The position numbers were made by a program, and so were the translations under genes. DNA of 64,000 nt from Oscarella lobularis. Its lineage: Eukaryota > Porifera > Homoscleromorpha > Homosclerophorida > Oscarellidae. Each line of letters opens with the position of its first letter. Within the stretch, counting starts at the first letter, position 1. Below are positions 46,782 to 58,059 of this stretch, piece by piece. The stretch lies in the NCBI RefSeq assembly GCF_947507565.1, contig NC_089185.1, positions 2,046,001 through 2,110,000 on the forward strand, read 5' to 3'. The notes beneath the pieces are model-generated. The model did no database searches, was not told the DNA's origin, and saw only the letters and a program-made list of their open reading frames with translations.

Positions 46782-47219
46782 TTAAATAGATTTTTTAAAA
46801 TGTCTCACTTCGTCTTCAATAATAATTATTGCCGTCTTATTCCCCTTCATAATGATGCGTACGTCCGCCACCCTATTCCTGTAGCTGCCAGACCCCTTGG
46901 CATATGGCCCAGTAATGAATTCCCTGGAAGAGTGAACATTCTTGGAATGGATATACTGTACGAGACTATTGTGAGCTCACCCATTGGCCGTCACGCGTCC
47001 GTGCTTGAGATATCCGCCGACGATTTCTGAATAGGCGCGCTCCAAGTGGCCCATCATCCTCCGACAGCCCCCGATCTCCGCGAACACGCCCACGGCATTG
47101 GGGTCGTGCCGATTACCCCGCTCCCATTCGCAAACGACGCGCAGTCCCTCTCCAATGTCGTCGTAGTAGTCGTAAAAACGAATGCCTGCGACGCTACAGC
47201 AAAATCGAGTGGTTTCCAT
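46782..47219 (-). CDS. HIRAN-like domain protein carried by the TA-target transposon
   Basis: Two exons (47219-46981 and 46923-46782) join over a 57-bp GT-AG intron into 126 residues. Exon 1 carries the HIRAN pattern: SVAGIRFYDYYDDIGEG, VVCEWERGNRHDPNAVGVFA, and MMGHLERAYSEIVGGYL. Exon 2 adds GEFITGPYAKG and a basic RNRVADVRI segment, then IIIIEDEVRHFKKSI. A polyadenylation-like AATAAA overlaps the stop. HIRAN domains (HLTF, Rad5) recognise DNA 3' ends and stalled forks. Whether this copy binds ends during transposition is inference. It lies inside the terminal repeats, convergent with the transposase. Confidence 0.75.
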
Positions 47220-47759
47220 TACCGGAAGTGAAGTGCGCTAAAGGAAACGACTCCTAATTTTGGAACGCCATATCTCCAAAACGAAAACGATTTCCGCAAT
47301 TTCCAACGATGAAAAGTTAGAAAATTTCCTTATAATGCGTTAGCGCGTATTCGCGAGACCGCGCGTTCGCGCAGTCGCCCACAAAACAGCCGTGAAGAGA
47401 GACACTTCAAAGTGACATTTCGACCTCTAAAAGACGATCCCGAGCGAATGAAGCAAAACGCCACGATGAAAAGTTAGATAAATGCTTTTCCGACCAAAGC
47501 TCTTAAGGAAGTTTTTCGTGTATGGTCGTCTTAGACACTAAAAACAGCCTTTTATGATGACGTTGGACTCCGAAGGTTATTTGGCCAGTTTGACTAAGGT
47601 GAACTGTATTTCTCTTAAATATTACGTTAGAAGAAGCACGCAAGCATGACAAAAGCGACTACAAAGTAAGAAAAAAATTGCGCGAACAGAATTTGAATGA
47701 CGCGCCATTTAAGCGCGCGCTATCGGATTGAAAATTTATGCTGGGAGGCACTGTACCAC

Positions 47760-48270
47760 ATTGAGATGGCGAGCCTGTTGTTAGAGTTAAGTTCAGTGGA
47801 GACTTGCTAACCGCAGAGAGAACGAGCGAGGTAAGCCGTGCATTCACTCACCGGTGGACTGTAGTGGCTCCGAATGTCTTGAAGGAGCCATACCCAATGC
47901 CAAAGACTTTCACTGCAGGAATGAACGGCTAATGGTCTCGCGTGTTATCGAGAGGACGACGGAACGATCTTTGCTAATATCTAGCTTCAATAGAAATGAC
48001 AGCTTCTCTTCAATTGTAGGAATGGGGCAAGAGGATTTACTGCCGCCATCAGAGACGGACGCGACGCCGGGGTTGTTGATGGATATACTGGCAAGAAGTG
48101 GTGAAATCTTCGCTTTGAGTCTTGTCAAAGACTCTTTGCATCGTTTTCTTTTCTTGGAACTTAATGTTTTTTACAGGTGCGTAAAGCTACTTTCGGAACA
48201 AGGTACGGCTTCCACGCAAAGGAGTAGTCTCGTTCCTAGTCCTTTCCCCTCCGTTAATATCACTACGAGG
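47760..48270 (+). other. Unassigned open frame next to the transposon
   Basis: A frame open from 47854 reads through 48270 into the foldback element (segments include LMDILARSGEIFALSLVKD). I do not recognise a domain. The overlap with the foldback repeat argues that any original gene was interrupted. Confidence 0.25.
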
Positions 48271-48274
48271 AGAG

Positions 48275-49416
48275 GGTCTAGGGACATGCCTTTGATATTG
48301 TTTTGCACTGCTCCGCCGATTTTTTTTTTTTTGGGGGGGGGGATAATTGGTAGTGACGTAGATGCCGCCAAGTAGCAAGTTCAAGCGCGAAGTAGCAAGT
48401 GAACCCGCGATTCAGCGATGCGCGTCTATTTTCAGCTACATTACGGATCGCGAGAATCACGCTCTATCGGGTATGCGCTGCAGAACGGTTTCGCCGGCAG
48501 TAGTCGACATTTCGTCCTTGACCTACAAGCATTATCCTATAGAGCATTTCTGGACTGTTCCGTCCGAATCCGAACCATCTCACCTGAGCCTCAGAACGAT
48601 TCGAGAAATGTGGGGATTTTCTAATAACGTCACGTACATTGGATCATGCAATATTTCCCTTCCTTGACGTGAAGATATTTACGTCTGGATCGAATGAACA
48701 GTGCCACTTGAGATCAAGACAAAATGGAAACTAAGAAAATAATTACAGAAGTAATGAGATAACCGGATTCCCACATTCGCTATTCCTGAGCGTCTCGGTC
48801 TTCTTGAGCGATGATTGCTTGGAAATGACCCGGATTTGACGCGAGAAACATAGTTTGCGCATTCCGCTGTATGATATTTCAACGGCTAACTTTAAGTCCT
48901 TTCGCAAATCTTCGTTCTATGTGACGAGCGTCTTCGCAGCGTAGTAGCCCTTCGAGGAAATTAATCGTTTAAAAACGGAGACGAAACCCACGCAATCCTC
49001 ACGGTGCCCAAATCGAACGATTGCATGTCACCATTTTCCATTCCGATGCGTCCGAGCGGTTCGGATCGACGCCGGCGGCGATTTTGCCATGACGTTTTTG
49101 CAATGACAATTTTGCCATGACAATTTTGCCATGACGATTTTGCCACAACAATTTTGCCAGTCGGCAAGTGCGGTGCGAGTTAAGCGCACACGAGCGCAGA
49201 TCTCTATACCGGCGAAACCGTTCTGCAGCTCCCCTTTGCATAATCATATAGTGCGAGATTGTCGTGATCCGTAATGTAGCTAGAAATCGATGCGCAAAGC
49301 TGATTCGCTACTTCGCGCGTGCACTTGCTACTTCGCGGCACCTACGTCACTAACAATTATCCCCCAAAAATCGGGGGGAGCGGTGAACAACAAGATCAAA
49401 TGCATGTCCCCAGACC
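48275..49416. mobile_element. Foldback element with about 200-bp inverted ends
   Basis: The arms 48275-48475 and 49235-49416 are imperfect complements, beginning GGTCTAGGGACATGC. They include GATAATTGGTAGTGACGTAG and a repeated AAGTAGCAAGT block. AGAG flanks both sides (48271-48274 and 49417-49420), a tentative 4-bp target duplication. A homopolymer T-G run (about 48320-48342) lies in the left arm. The centre holds a small minisatellite of TTTTGCCATGACAA-like units (49084-49157). No transposase is present and the superfamily is unassigned. Confidence 0.7.
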
Positions 49417-49604
49417 AGAGATATAAGAGAGAGGGATATGAAACTCCCGTTCTCACGTGACTTTTGCTGACCCAATGTCCCGTACGCGGCGCTTCCTTTG
49501 ACTGCGAAACGAAGCGAGAATGACCTCGTCTTCTCTCATCTGCGAGTTTTGTTTCTTTTCTACGTGAAATAAACTCCTTTAAACTGATGCGCTAATAACA
49601 TGCC

Positions 49605-50760
49605 GTATTTGACCGAATAAACGCCCGGGCGTTTATTTCCTTGAGAAGGCTAACGATCCGGCGTTAATTCCAACCCGGCTTTTATAAATGTTACCGGCAA
49701 GACCTCCTTTTTTTAGCAAGCGACAATACAAGTATCACAGCAAGTATAGTTCTAAAGAATCATGGTATCGTCCGATAAGTCGTCACTCTCTGTTTCACTT
49801 AACCTGCTATCATCGCTGTTGAAACTTTCTTCGTCATCTGTGTCCTCGATAAGCGCTTCATTTTCCTCTCTTTTCCCGTCATTTTCGTAATCAGATGGCA
49901 ACTGCTGAACATCATTGAAGACTTCAGATTTTCGCATTTCCTCTGCAAGAATTTTTCTCCCTTCAGCGCATTCTTCGCCTGATTTAAAGAAATGAATTTT
50001 GTCGTCATCTGTGCCATCGGTAGATGATGTTATGGCGCAATACAGAAAGGAATTCTGTATTATTTCTGAGATACCTGCCCAGGAAGATTTCACCCATTCG
50101 CAAAGCAACGAACGAGACGGCAGCTTCAGATTTCCACTGTTGGTGTACCCCATCACCATAACAACGGCGAAGATGACTTTTGAAAGTGGCATTCCAGACA
50201 AAGTCTGGGGCTTGAATGTATTTTGTGCACACTCCTGGTATTACAGCTGTAATTATTATCATTCTAGAAATTTCGGCGCTTACAGCTTTGCTTGTGTGGC
50301 ATTTGTAGGCATCCCAGACTAAAAGGCGCTTTGTAAACGCCACGGAGCCAATGATAGCGTGAAAGTATTCAATCGTCAGGGAATCATTCATCCACCCATT
50401 TGGGCTTAACTTCACAGCTATTCCAGTGATTGACATTAAAGTTTTTAGAAGTCGGGTTCCCTTTCCTTTAAAAACAACAAAAGGTTTAATCTTGGCTCCG
50501 TTAACTTTAGCAGAAAGAATAACCGTGAAGTGGTCATTCTGGTGAACAGTGCTTTTAAGGACAACTGAACGAGCGCCAGTGTGATGAACGGTGGCGTCTG
50601 ACGGCATGTCACACCAACGCGCCGTTTCATCCATGGCAAAAATAGCGTCACTGTTAAATTTATGAGGGACCCTCAGTGAACGAAGATACAGAACAAATCG
50701 GACAAGCTTCGGAATGACATCTGCAGGCGCCTTTTGTCTGATCGTCGTTCTTCGTTTAAT
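49605..50760 (-). pseudogene. Pogo-like transposase remnant (copy 2), 5' truncated
   Basis: The minus-strand core starts RRTTIRQKAPADVIPKLVRF, then AIFAMDETARWCDMPSD, GARSVVLKST, PFVVFKGKG, RLLVWDAYKCHTS and YIQAPDFVWNATFKSHLR. After a frame change near 50170 an acidic C-terminal tail follows (DTDDEESFNSDDSRL). The N-terminal HTH domains are missing. A 3' end CCGTATTTGACCGAATAAACG lies at about 49603-49623. It is distinct from the intact pogo element at 35.8 kb, and it abuts an SRA-gene exon at 50860. Confidence 0.75.
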
Positions 50761-50975
50761 AAATAAACAATTAAACGGCTGTTTCCAAATAACGATTGCC
50801 ACAAAATTGATGGATTTAGAATAATGAACTTCAGTGCGCATGCCTACTTTCTCAAACACAAAAGAGCCCGTATATCCGTATTGATCGCTTCGTCGTATTC
50901 GGGGCCCCATTGCTAATTTCTCTTCTAAATGATTTTCAATTTACGCCATAGAACAATCAATTTATCAATCTCACC

Positions 50976-53821
50976 CAGAGGTCGAAATAACTGTCGGTCA
51001 TCGGACATTGTCCGATGAAATTCTGCATATGTCCGTCTACTTCCTGATGTGTTCGGTCATCTTGACCGGCTGATCTAAAACATTAATATTGTAGAAGAAA
51101 AGTCTCGGAAAAAGCGAGCTGCGCAAGCCTAGCGTGCCGCTCAAAAGCCAAAGTCTTATCTGGACTCTCCCACTAGTCCAAGCATTCATTACGATCTGTT
51201 AACAATTAGGAGGCATTCATTGATTGCTTCTGCTTCGCCGACAGCCTTGCGCGAGCTAAGACCTAGTAGTTACGCAAGCAACTGTAAACCCGACTTCGCT
51301 TTCTGAGCAGCATCGGCGGGTCGCGTCGTTAAAAAGGATTCATCGTACACCGTCATCGATCGTATGTCATCAAAGCGCGTTGCTACATCGGACGCCGCCG
51401 AGAAACGGCCTAAAAGTGAGGCGAAGAAGCGTCTAGTTGACTTCTCGACTGTGCAGAAATGGAAACGAGAACTGGAGAAAGAACATAACACCATCGCCTG
51501 GCTGGACTGCTGCTCCACTGTCGTTTGTGGCAAAAAACCGTGACGAAGCTGAAGTGTAAGATCTGCCACGAATTCAAAGACAAGATCAATGGTAGAAAGC
51601 ATTTCTCAAAGAAGTGGATCGAAGGAGCCGACTCGCTAAGGCTTAGCAGTGTTCGCGATCATGCCAAAAGCGACCAGCATGCGCACGCTATGAACTTATT
51701 TAAACGACGGCGACTATCCGATTCCGTGAGTTCGACAGCGGTTGCGCCCCAGCCATCTACTCCAATCGAGCGAGCTTTTGCTCATCTTCCCAAAACCGAA
51801 CTTAAAAAAATGGAATTTAAATTTGACATTGCCAGGTTTGTTGCCAATGAAGGTCTTCCTTTTACAATGTACGCTAAAATCTGCCAATTGGAAGCAAGTC
51901 ACGGTGTTTCCTTGGGATCTTCTTACCTAAACGAAAGCGCATGCAAGGAATTCATTCATTTCATTGCCGAAGCGAAAAGGGAAGCCCTGAAAGCACAAAT
52001 ACAAAAATCGCACTTTTTTTCTTTGCTTCTCTACGGATCAACGGATAAAGGCAACATTGACAATGAGATGTTTCTGCTGGTCTGGTGCGATACTGAAGCA
52101 GATGATGAAAAGATTCACACGAGGCTAGATTATTTCACGGTTCTTAGACCCCGGTCTGTAACGGCGGTTGGCCTCAAAAACGTTTTGGAAGAAGGCCTTC
52201 TTGAACTTGGAATCTCCGACTTAAGTGCTGAACAGTGCCACAAACTTGTAGGAATAGCAACCGACGGGGCTTCGGCCAATATCGCAGCAGCAGGTCTAAA
52301 AGGACTTGTGGAACAACAATTAGACTGGATATTCTGGATGTGGTGCTTTGCACACCGGCTCGAACTCGCTGTTAGAGATGCTCTGAAGTCCACAGCTTTA
52401 GACACTATTGATACTATGCTACTGAGGATGTACTACCTCTACGAAAATTCACCGAAGAAGTGTCGTGAACTGGAGGAAATTATTAAAGATCTTACAGAGT
52501 GCTATTCCTTTGATACTCACGGCATCAAGCCCGTGAGAGCCAGCGGGTCAAGGTGGGTCACTCATAAGCTCCATGCGATGAAGAGAATATTATCTAACTA
52601 CGGGGCATACCTGTCGCACATTGCAGCTTTGGCATCTGACTCGTCTGTAAAGCAAGTGGATCGTGCCAAGCTTAAAGGATATTATAGTCAATGGTCCGAT
52701 GCAAAATGCCTTCTTGGATGCGCCTTGTTTTCCGACTTACTGACGCCGTGTGCCACCTTTTCCAAGTCAATGCAGAAGGATGAAATTGATTTAGTAGAAG
52801 CACTGTCATGTTTATTAAAAACTACAAAAGAATTAGAAAATCTTTCACGAAAACCTATTGAAGAGTGGCCTACCTATGCAGCAACAATGAAAAAGTTTGC
52901 TGATGACAAAGACGGATCCAAAGTCTACCAGGGGACAACTGTGAAGAAGTTCACACAAGCCGTCGACTTCTACTCTTCTCACTACGCTCAGTATTGCGCT
53001 AATCTAAGCTACTGCATCAAAACGAGACTTAGCTGGAACGATGATTTGGGCGTAATGCGTGACGTGATATTTTTCCTAGCAAGTCATGGCTGGGAAAAAC
53101 ACTTGCAAGAAGGGAGTAACCTTGATCCTGTTGAGAGGTTGGTCACACGATTTGCAGAGCCGCTTTCAAGAGCTGGTGCAGATGCATCAGCTATTCCCGG
53201 AGAATTTCTGGCGATGATAGAATATGCTGTTCAATTTATCTCTCTGTCTTCAGCTAACTATCATTCTGTTTGGTGGAAGCTATTCCACGCTCCAGACTCA
53301 GGAGATTGGCCAAATGCTCTTTTACTAGCGGAGCTACTTTTCTCTTTACCTGCGTCAAACGGAAAGCTAGAACGCATGTTTTCCCTGATGGGCGTAATCA
53401 AGAGCGATAAAAGGACCCGCTTGACCAACGCGTCCCTCAATGATTTGTTAATGCTTAAAGCAAGTCAGAGCTGCACGTCGCAATCTCACGCTCAACGAGG
53501 AATCAACCTGTGGTGGAAAGCAAAGAACAGACGTCCAGAACAAAGAAAAAGGAAGAAGTACAAGCGACGCGGCGGAGAGACAATAGAACAGGAATCAGAA
53601 AGCGCGAGTGACTCGGTAGACTCAGAAGAGGAAATCGAGGACTTTCAGTTTTGGCATGAGCTCCAGTGAGTAGACGCAATTAGTATACTCGAACTTCAGT
53701 GAATAAAAGTCGAATATTTCTTCGCTGATGTGATGACCGAACGATTGGGCGCATGACCGACCAATTGGCACAGTAATCGGACGATTTGACCGTTAATCTT
53801 AAATAATTATTTCGACCTCTG
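50976..53821 (+). mobile_element. hAT-2 transposon with 6-bp target duplication
   Basis: The ends CAGAGGTCGAAATAA (50976-50990) and its complement (to 53821) are flanked by CTCACC (50970-50975 and 53822-53827). A 6-bp duplication fits the hAT6-type lineage rather than the standard 8 bp. Subterminal CGGTCATCGGAC and GACCGACC-like repeats lie at both ends. It is oriented opposite to the SRA gene fragment it sits in. Confidence 0.85.
51364..53669 (+). CDS. hAT transposase (ZNF862-like), nearly intact
   Basis: The likely start is the ATG at 51364 (MSSKRVATSD). Order: VQKWKRELEKEHNTIAWL, a BED-like zinc segment (CKICHEF, HAKSDQHAHAM), IARFVANEGLPFTMY, and SLLLYGSTDKGNIDNEMFLL. Then GIATDGASANIAAAGLKGL, WMWCFAHRLELAVRDAL, RASGSRWVTHKLHAM and the dimerisation motif SNGKLERMFSLMGVIKSDKR, with an acidic end. 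A single frame break lies at about 51531-51537 in a run of six A; one base more would join N-terminus and core. It is therefore either one deletion from intact or an assembly error. The first position usually held by Asp in this family reads LLLYGSTDKG, so the catalytic Asp there looks replaced by Tyr. Confidence 0.85.
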
Positions 53822-54148
53822 CTCACCAGATCGTCTTCATAGCCACCTGATAAAACCACAGAAAACGCGCCTTCTTCAGCGCGACCGTGAATTCCTGCTG
53901 CGGAGGGTCGATGCACGCCACACTTACTTGCCTATAAAAATCCCTCCAAAAATTTAATAATTTATGATGATGCGTTACGACATTAGACAAGACTCAATCA
54001 ATGGTTCAGGTTGCGGAATTACAGAGTGCGCGTACGAACCGAGATCTGGGAAGGGTAAGATAAAGAAAATAAATAATTAGTATCAATAGCTTATACATGT
54101 CTCCTCAACGACGCTAGGAAGGTAGCTTAAGTAGTAGGCTTACGTAAA

Positions 54149-54697
54149 GCCCGTTCACATTAGCTAACGCTAGGCTTGCGTCCGTACAGCGTCAGCGTCA
54201 CTAGCGTTCACACTAGAACGCTGACGCTGACGCTTGCCCTGCGTCCGTCCAGCGTCATGACGCTCGGGAATGCTTTCTGAGCAATCCCTGCGTCAGGCGT
54301 TGCGTTAACAATGGGCAATGGACTAATGAGAAAGCTCCGTAGAGTCACGTGCCCTAATTGTTTAAGTTCATTAGAAGCGTTCATTCATTCACTAATTCTA
54401 CCGATACCAATGAGTCACGAAATGCTGATGGAAGCTGTTCGTGGCTACCCCTGCCTTTGGCAGGTAAGTAGCCCCGTTTACAGAGACCTTCGGGCAAAGG
54501 ACAACGCCTGGAAAGTTGTCGCAACCGTCGTGGGTGCAGCGGTCGACGAATGCTGCGCTGGCTGCAGTCTTCGCGACCGCTACGTCCGCGACCTGCGAAA
54601 GGTTCGCAAGTGGCGAACCGGCGATCCTGGCCCGCCACCCGAATCCCATTGGCCTCTCTTTGAGCCGATGGGATTTCTTGAGAAAACAGTTATATAA
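54149..54697 (+). pseudogene. PIF-Harbinger fragment with MADF-domain protein
   Basis: The left end begins GCCCGTTCACATTAGC with internal GCGTCAGCGTCAC/GACGCTGACGC repeats (54180-54270), a style common in Harbinger ends. A plus-strand protein follows: an MADF (Myb/SANT-like) domain with MSHEMLMEAVRGYPCLW, KDNAWKVVATVVG and CSLRDRYVRDLRKV, ending PLFEPMGFLEKTVI. Harbinger elements normally encode such a Myb-like partner beside the transposase. The transposase and the right end are absent. Confidence 0.6.
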
Positions 54698-54815
54698 GGT
54701 ATATACGTAAAGCACAATTTATAATTTGATGCATAAACTGTATAAACTCTGCCAAAAACGTTTACGACTGTGGCAAATTTTAGCGCAACGGCATTCGAGG
54801 AAAGGTGCTCGGAGA

Positions 54816-54850
54816 TACAGTGCGTGCCAGCATAAATGGCCACAAAACGC
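54816..54850 (+). repeat. Solitary end related to the TA-target transposon
   Basis: TACAGTGCGTGCCAGCATAA (54816-54835) closely matches the start of the element at 44185. No matching opposite end was found nearby, so this is a truncated copy or MITE. Confidence 0.5.
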
Positions 54851-55048
54851 GCTCTAAGATCACTGTAGATCATTCGCTGCAAGACATACAGTGTCACTGT
54901 GTGTCAACCTGACCCTTGCACGTGACCGTGGCATAGGGTCAGGTCAATCGGGAGGGAGGGATGTGTTGCACCCCGCACTGTGAAGTGCGGCCCAATCACA
55001 GGCCGAGTTGACTGTGACGTGGTAAGTTTATTAGCTCTGCCATTGAAC

Positions 55049-55800
55049 ATGGCTGCCTGTTTACCTCAATTCTTTGCCGTGGACGAAGTGGACCGCGCCA
55101 TCGATTATGCGGCGACAAAATTGGGCGTCTTGAACGTATATCTCAAGCAGCGACGTGCTATTAGGGCAATCGTTCGAGGACGAGACGCCTTCGTATGTCT
55201 TCCAACAGGTTTTGGAAAAACCCTGTTTCTCTGCTTTTCCTTGGGTATTTGACTACATGAGAAGTGTCTCCTCCAAAGGCATCCTCATCGTCGTATCTCC
55301 GTTGTCGTCGTTGATGCTTGACCAAACCGACTCGCTTCGACAGAAGGGAATGACGGTGGGCTGCGTCAAAAACGCTCATCCTTTGAACAAAAAAGGCTGA
55401 CCCTCGACGGAAATTATCAGATACTTTTATTAGTCGAGAGCTCCTTCTTTGAAAGAAGGTGTGGAGGTCAATGGTTCGTTCTCACGTTTACGCGTCATCG
55501 CAATTGACGAAGCTCATTGTATTATAGACTGGTGAGCTGTGCAGCATCAATGTTCGTCAGCTCACTTCCACGCTCTCCTGGGGTCAAGAGTTTCGAAAGG
55601 AATATAACCATCTACGGGAGTCTCGAAGCTTGGCTCCAGAAAAGGTTTGCATTATGGCTGCTACTGCCACCGCTACGATGGTCGAGATAAAAGTGATCAT
55701 TTCGTCGCTTGGTCTGGTTAACCCAGAGGTAATATCTGCCTCGCCTAGCAATCAAACTTTTACTACGCTTTATCGGAGTTTCCAAAATTGGAAGTAAAGT
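55049..55800 (+). pseudogene. RecQ-type helicase fragment, decayed
   Basis: It starts at ATG 55049 and reads LKQRRAIRAIVRGRDAFVCL, then PTGFGKTL (Walker A). After a frame change comes FDYMRSVSSKGILIVVSPLS, SLMLDQTDSLRQKG and a degraded segment. The DEAH box VIAIDEAHCIIDW is near 55490, then WGQEFRKEYNHLR and IMAATATATMVEIK. This is the RecQ/BLM N-terminal helicase lobe. At least two frame changes and stops disable it, and the second lobe is absent. RecQ-like fragments are common in sponge and cnidarian genomes; I see no element ends. Confidence 0.7.
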
Positions 55801-56569
55801 ATTCATAAAAAGCGTCGGATAGTCGCCAAGTGACGGAACAACGTTCAATGTAAGATATCTAAAGCCCATACCCCAGTTTAAATTTTGATCGACGCAAACA
55901 TGTTTCAAAATTTGCCTTTTTAGAATTGGTTGAATTTCCAACGAAGTGGTTATGACGTGGTATTAAACGGGTCTGTAGGTAAAGGTAGGTACTAAGTGTT
56001 CAGGGTGCGGCTTATAAACGAGGGCGACTAGTAATCGAAGATATACGGTACCAACAAAAAATCCTGGATAATCTCGTATTCTCTACACAAAGGTAATCAG
56101 TACCTTGGTAGATGAATAGCGGATCGCTAGCAAACGCGATAAAACCGTGAGGGCTGTTTTATACCGACATGACTCGATCTTCTGGGCCGAATACGAGACC
56201 GATAGTTAGCGGGTGTTCCGGGCCCACAGAGAAACTCTCAGAATACTTAGATTACATCATGAACCCTATTGCCCAAACTAAGACTTCCTACATTCGAGAT
56301 AGTAAGCAGTTTTTCAGTCTTATAGAACAAACAACTACATACCTTTACGTACCTGATTACCATCGACGTTAGCTGAATATACATCAGCATACCACAGCGC
56401 AAGGGTATGGATATCGGTCCGTGTACCTTGGGGCCATTTCCTTTTTGTAAATCCTAATTTATTTTTTGTAATTTCTAATTCTAATTTTCTAATTTCTAAT
56501 CCTAATTTTCAACTTTCTCAATCTAATTTTGTAATTACTTTTTCTAATTTTCTAATGTTCTAACCCTAA

Positions 56570-56705
56570 GTAAGTAAGTGAGTGAGTGAGTGAGTAAGTG
56601 AGTGAGTGAGTGAGTGAGTGAGTGAGTGAGTAAGTTACTCTGTCTGTCACTCACTCACTCACTCACTCACTCACTCACTCACTCACTCACTCACTCACGC
56701 ACGCA
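56570..56705. repeat. Tandem TAAG/TGAG tracts at left end
   Basis: GTGAGTGAGT repeats (56577-56635) followed by CACTCACTCA repeats (56648-56698) form a local near-palindrome at the inner edge of the left inverted repeat. Confidence 0.85.
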
Positions 56706-56861
56706 CTCATTCAGTTTGTGTGCGTTAGTTTTTTTTTATGAGAACAAACATGAATTAATTAATAAAGAAAACCGTCTTACAATGTGATTCTGCAGAGTAC
56801 CATGTTGTCCAAATTTTGAACTACAGTACGCCTTGACTAACCTTTGTTGATGGTGTTTGGA

Positions 56862-57819
56862 TTAAAGGCCTACGATTCGTCTATTCCTGTGTTCCTCCAA
56901 CAAGTCCTGCACATATAGGAGCAGGACGTGTTCTCTTCCATGATCAGATCGAACTGTATCCCAAACTCCATGAGCCCATATCAAAGGTCTATATCGTAAA
57001 TAAACATATTTACTGGAGACAATAATAGTATAGTAGCTAAAACTTACTCAAAAAGTGACCCATAGATAGTGATAGGATTTTTGACTGGCATGACAGCAAA
57101 AGCAACTATCATGCCGCTGAAGCCATCGACAGCTGCATAAAGTGCGACACCATACATTACCAGTTTCTCATTTTGATCGATATGGATCTTATGACCAAAA
57201 TATTCAGCTGTGTAAGGTATTGGATTAGTTTGTCGCTCCGTTCGAGTGGTGCGAGCGTAATGATACACTGGTGCAACCATCTTCAGAGACTGTCCTATTC
57301 TTCGTTGACTTATTCGAAGTCCTCTAGCAGCAAAGAAACCTTTCATGACTTTTTACCCGTATGTTGGTCCGACCTGAAAATATAAATATTGTAGCTAATA
57401 ATCTCGCTTCTATCCGACTAGCCCACCCATTGACCGACCTCTTACACAGCTTCGTAAACGAGACGGTCGACTTCTGTCTGAGTCAAATTGGATCGAAAAA
57501 ATATGCCGTTCTTTCGACAAAATCTTCGAACACTACGGTCACTTATACGCCTTCTGGCGGGAAGCATCATTTGCAGCCTGACGCTGACGTTTTCAAACGT
57601 CTGTCCTTCTTCAATCCATTTTCTTACAACAGTAGGGTTTACATCGTCCATGCTTGGAATACGGGATACCAAATTGACGTCAGAAACGCATGCGTTCTGA
57701 CGCATTCGCGTTGTTCGCCCAACATGGCCGAGGAATTCACGCTGACTCGAGGCCGCACCAAAATGAGAATGCGCGAAGCCCAAGTGACGGCGGTTCGTCT
57801 GGCAACTTTGGTAAGACAT
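56862..57819 (-). pseudogene. Integrase-type transposase (GPTYG, HIDQNEK type), disrupted
   Basis: Reading down from 57819: MDDVNPTVVRKWIEEGQTFE, ISDRSVRRFCRKNGIFFRS and LTQTEVDRLVYEAV. After an intron come VGPTYG, a stop, KVMKGFFAARGLRISQRRIG and GHKIHIDQNEKLVMYGV with the first catalytic Asp, then AAVDGFSGMIVAF. Another intron leads to AHGVWDTVRSDHGREHVLLL with the second Asp. The third catalytic residue is not found. The TAA at 57353-57355 and the missing C-terminus make it inactive. It belongs to the rve/IS3EU-like class and differs from the fragments at 26-28.8 kb. Confidence 0.7.
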
Positions 57820-58059
57820 TCTCCGATGCCATATCCTTTGTCTGAAAATCGCTGCAACGTGGTTCCAATAGGTCGCGGAAATAACTGTTCATCTACTTGA
57901 TACGGCGGGAACGAGGGTCGAGGTTCCGAACAGCGAAGGCATTTTTGACCTGTCTGGATTCTGAAACGCCGCTCGGCTGACCGTCGGCGGCGAAACTCTC
58001 GCAAGCGAAGACCATCCTTCAGGACTGGGACCGTCGTTAGCGCAACTACGTCTCCTTCA

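Larger units (their letters stand above)
44185..47753 (+). mobile_element. TA-target DDE transposon with two convergent genes, apparently intact
   Basis: The inverted ends of about 42 bp begin CAGTGCCTCCCAGCATAAAT (44185) and its complement ends at 47753. Each is flanked by TA (44183-44184 and 47754-47755), as in the Tc1/mariner superfamily. The 3569-bp element encodes a seven-exon transposase (plus) and a two-exon HIRAN-like protein (minus), tail to tail. A related solitary end lies at 54818. Confidence 0.9.
50855..53930 (-). pseudogene. SRA (YDG) domain gene fragment, UHRF1-like, with hAT-2 in its intron
   Basis: The first exon (about 53925-53825) reads [20 protein letters not shown], then [10 protein letters not shown], the signature of an SRA domain that binds methylated CpG. 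It ends at a GGTGAG splice donor. The next piece, at about 50910-50855 on the other side of the hAT element, reads SDQYGYTGS, matching the downstream SRA motif (FTYTGS). The remaining SRA residues and any RING or PHD parts are absent; a pogo remnant follows directly. This is probably a duplicated gene piece, not a working UHRF1. Confidence 0.6.

Noticed and set aside
46800-47030. A plus-strand 76-residue gene (MSHFVFNNNY...)
   Set aside because: It is the complement of HIRAN exon 2 and its intron; the minus frame has a domain and consistent splicing.
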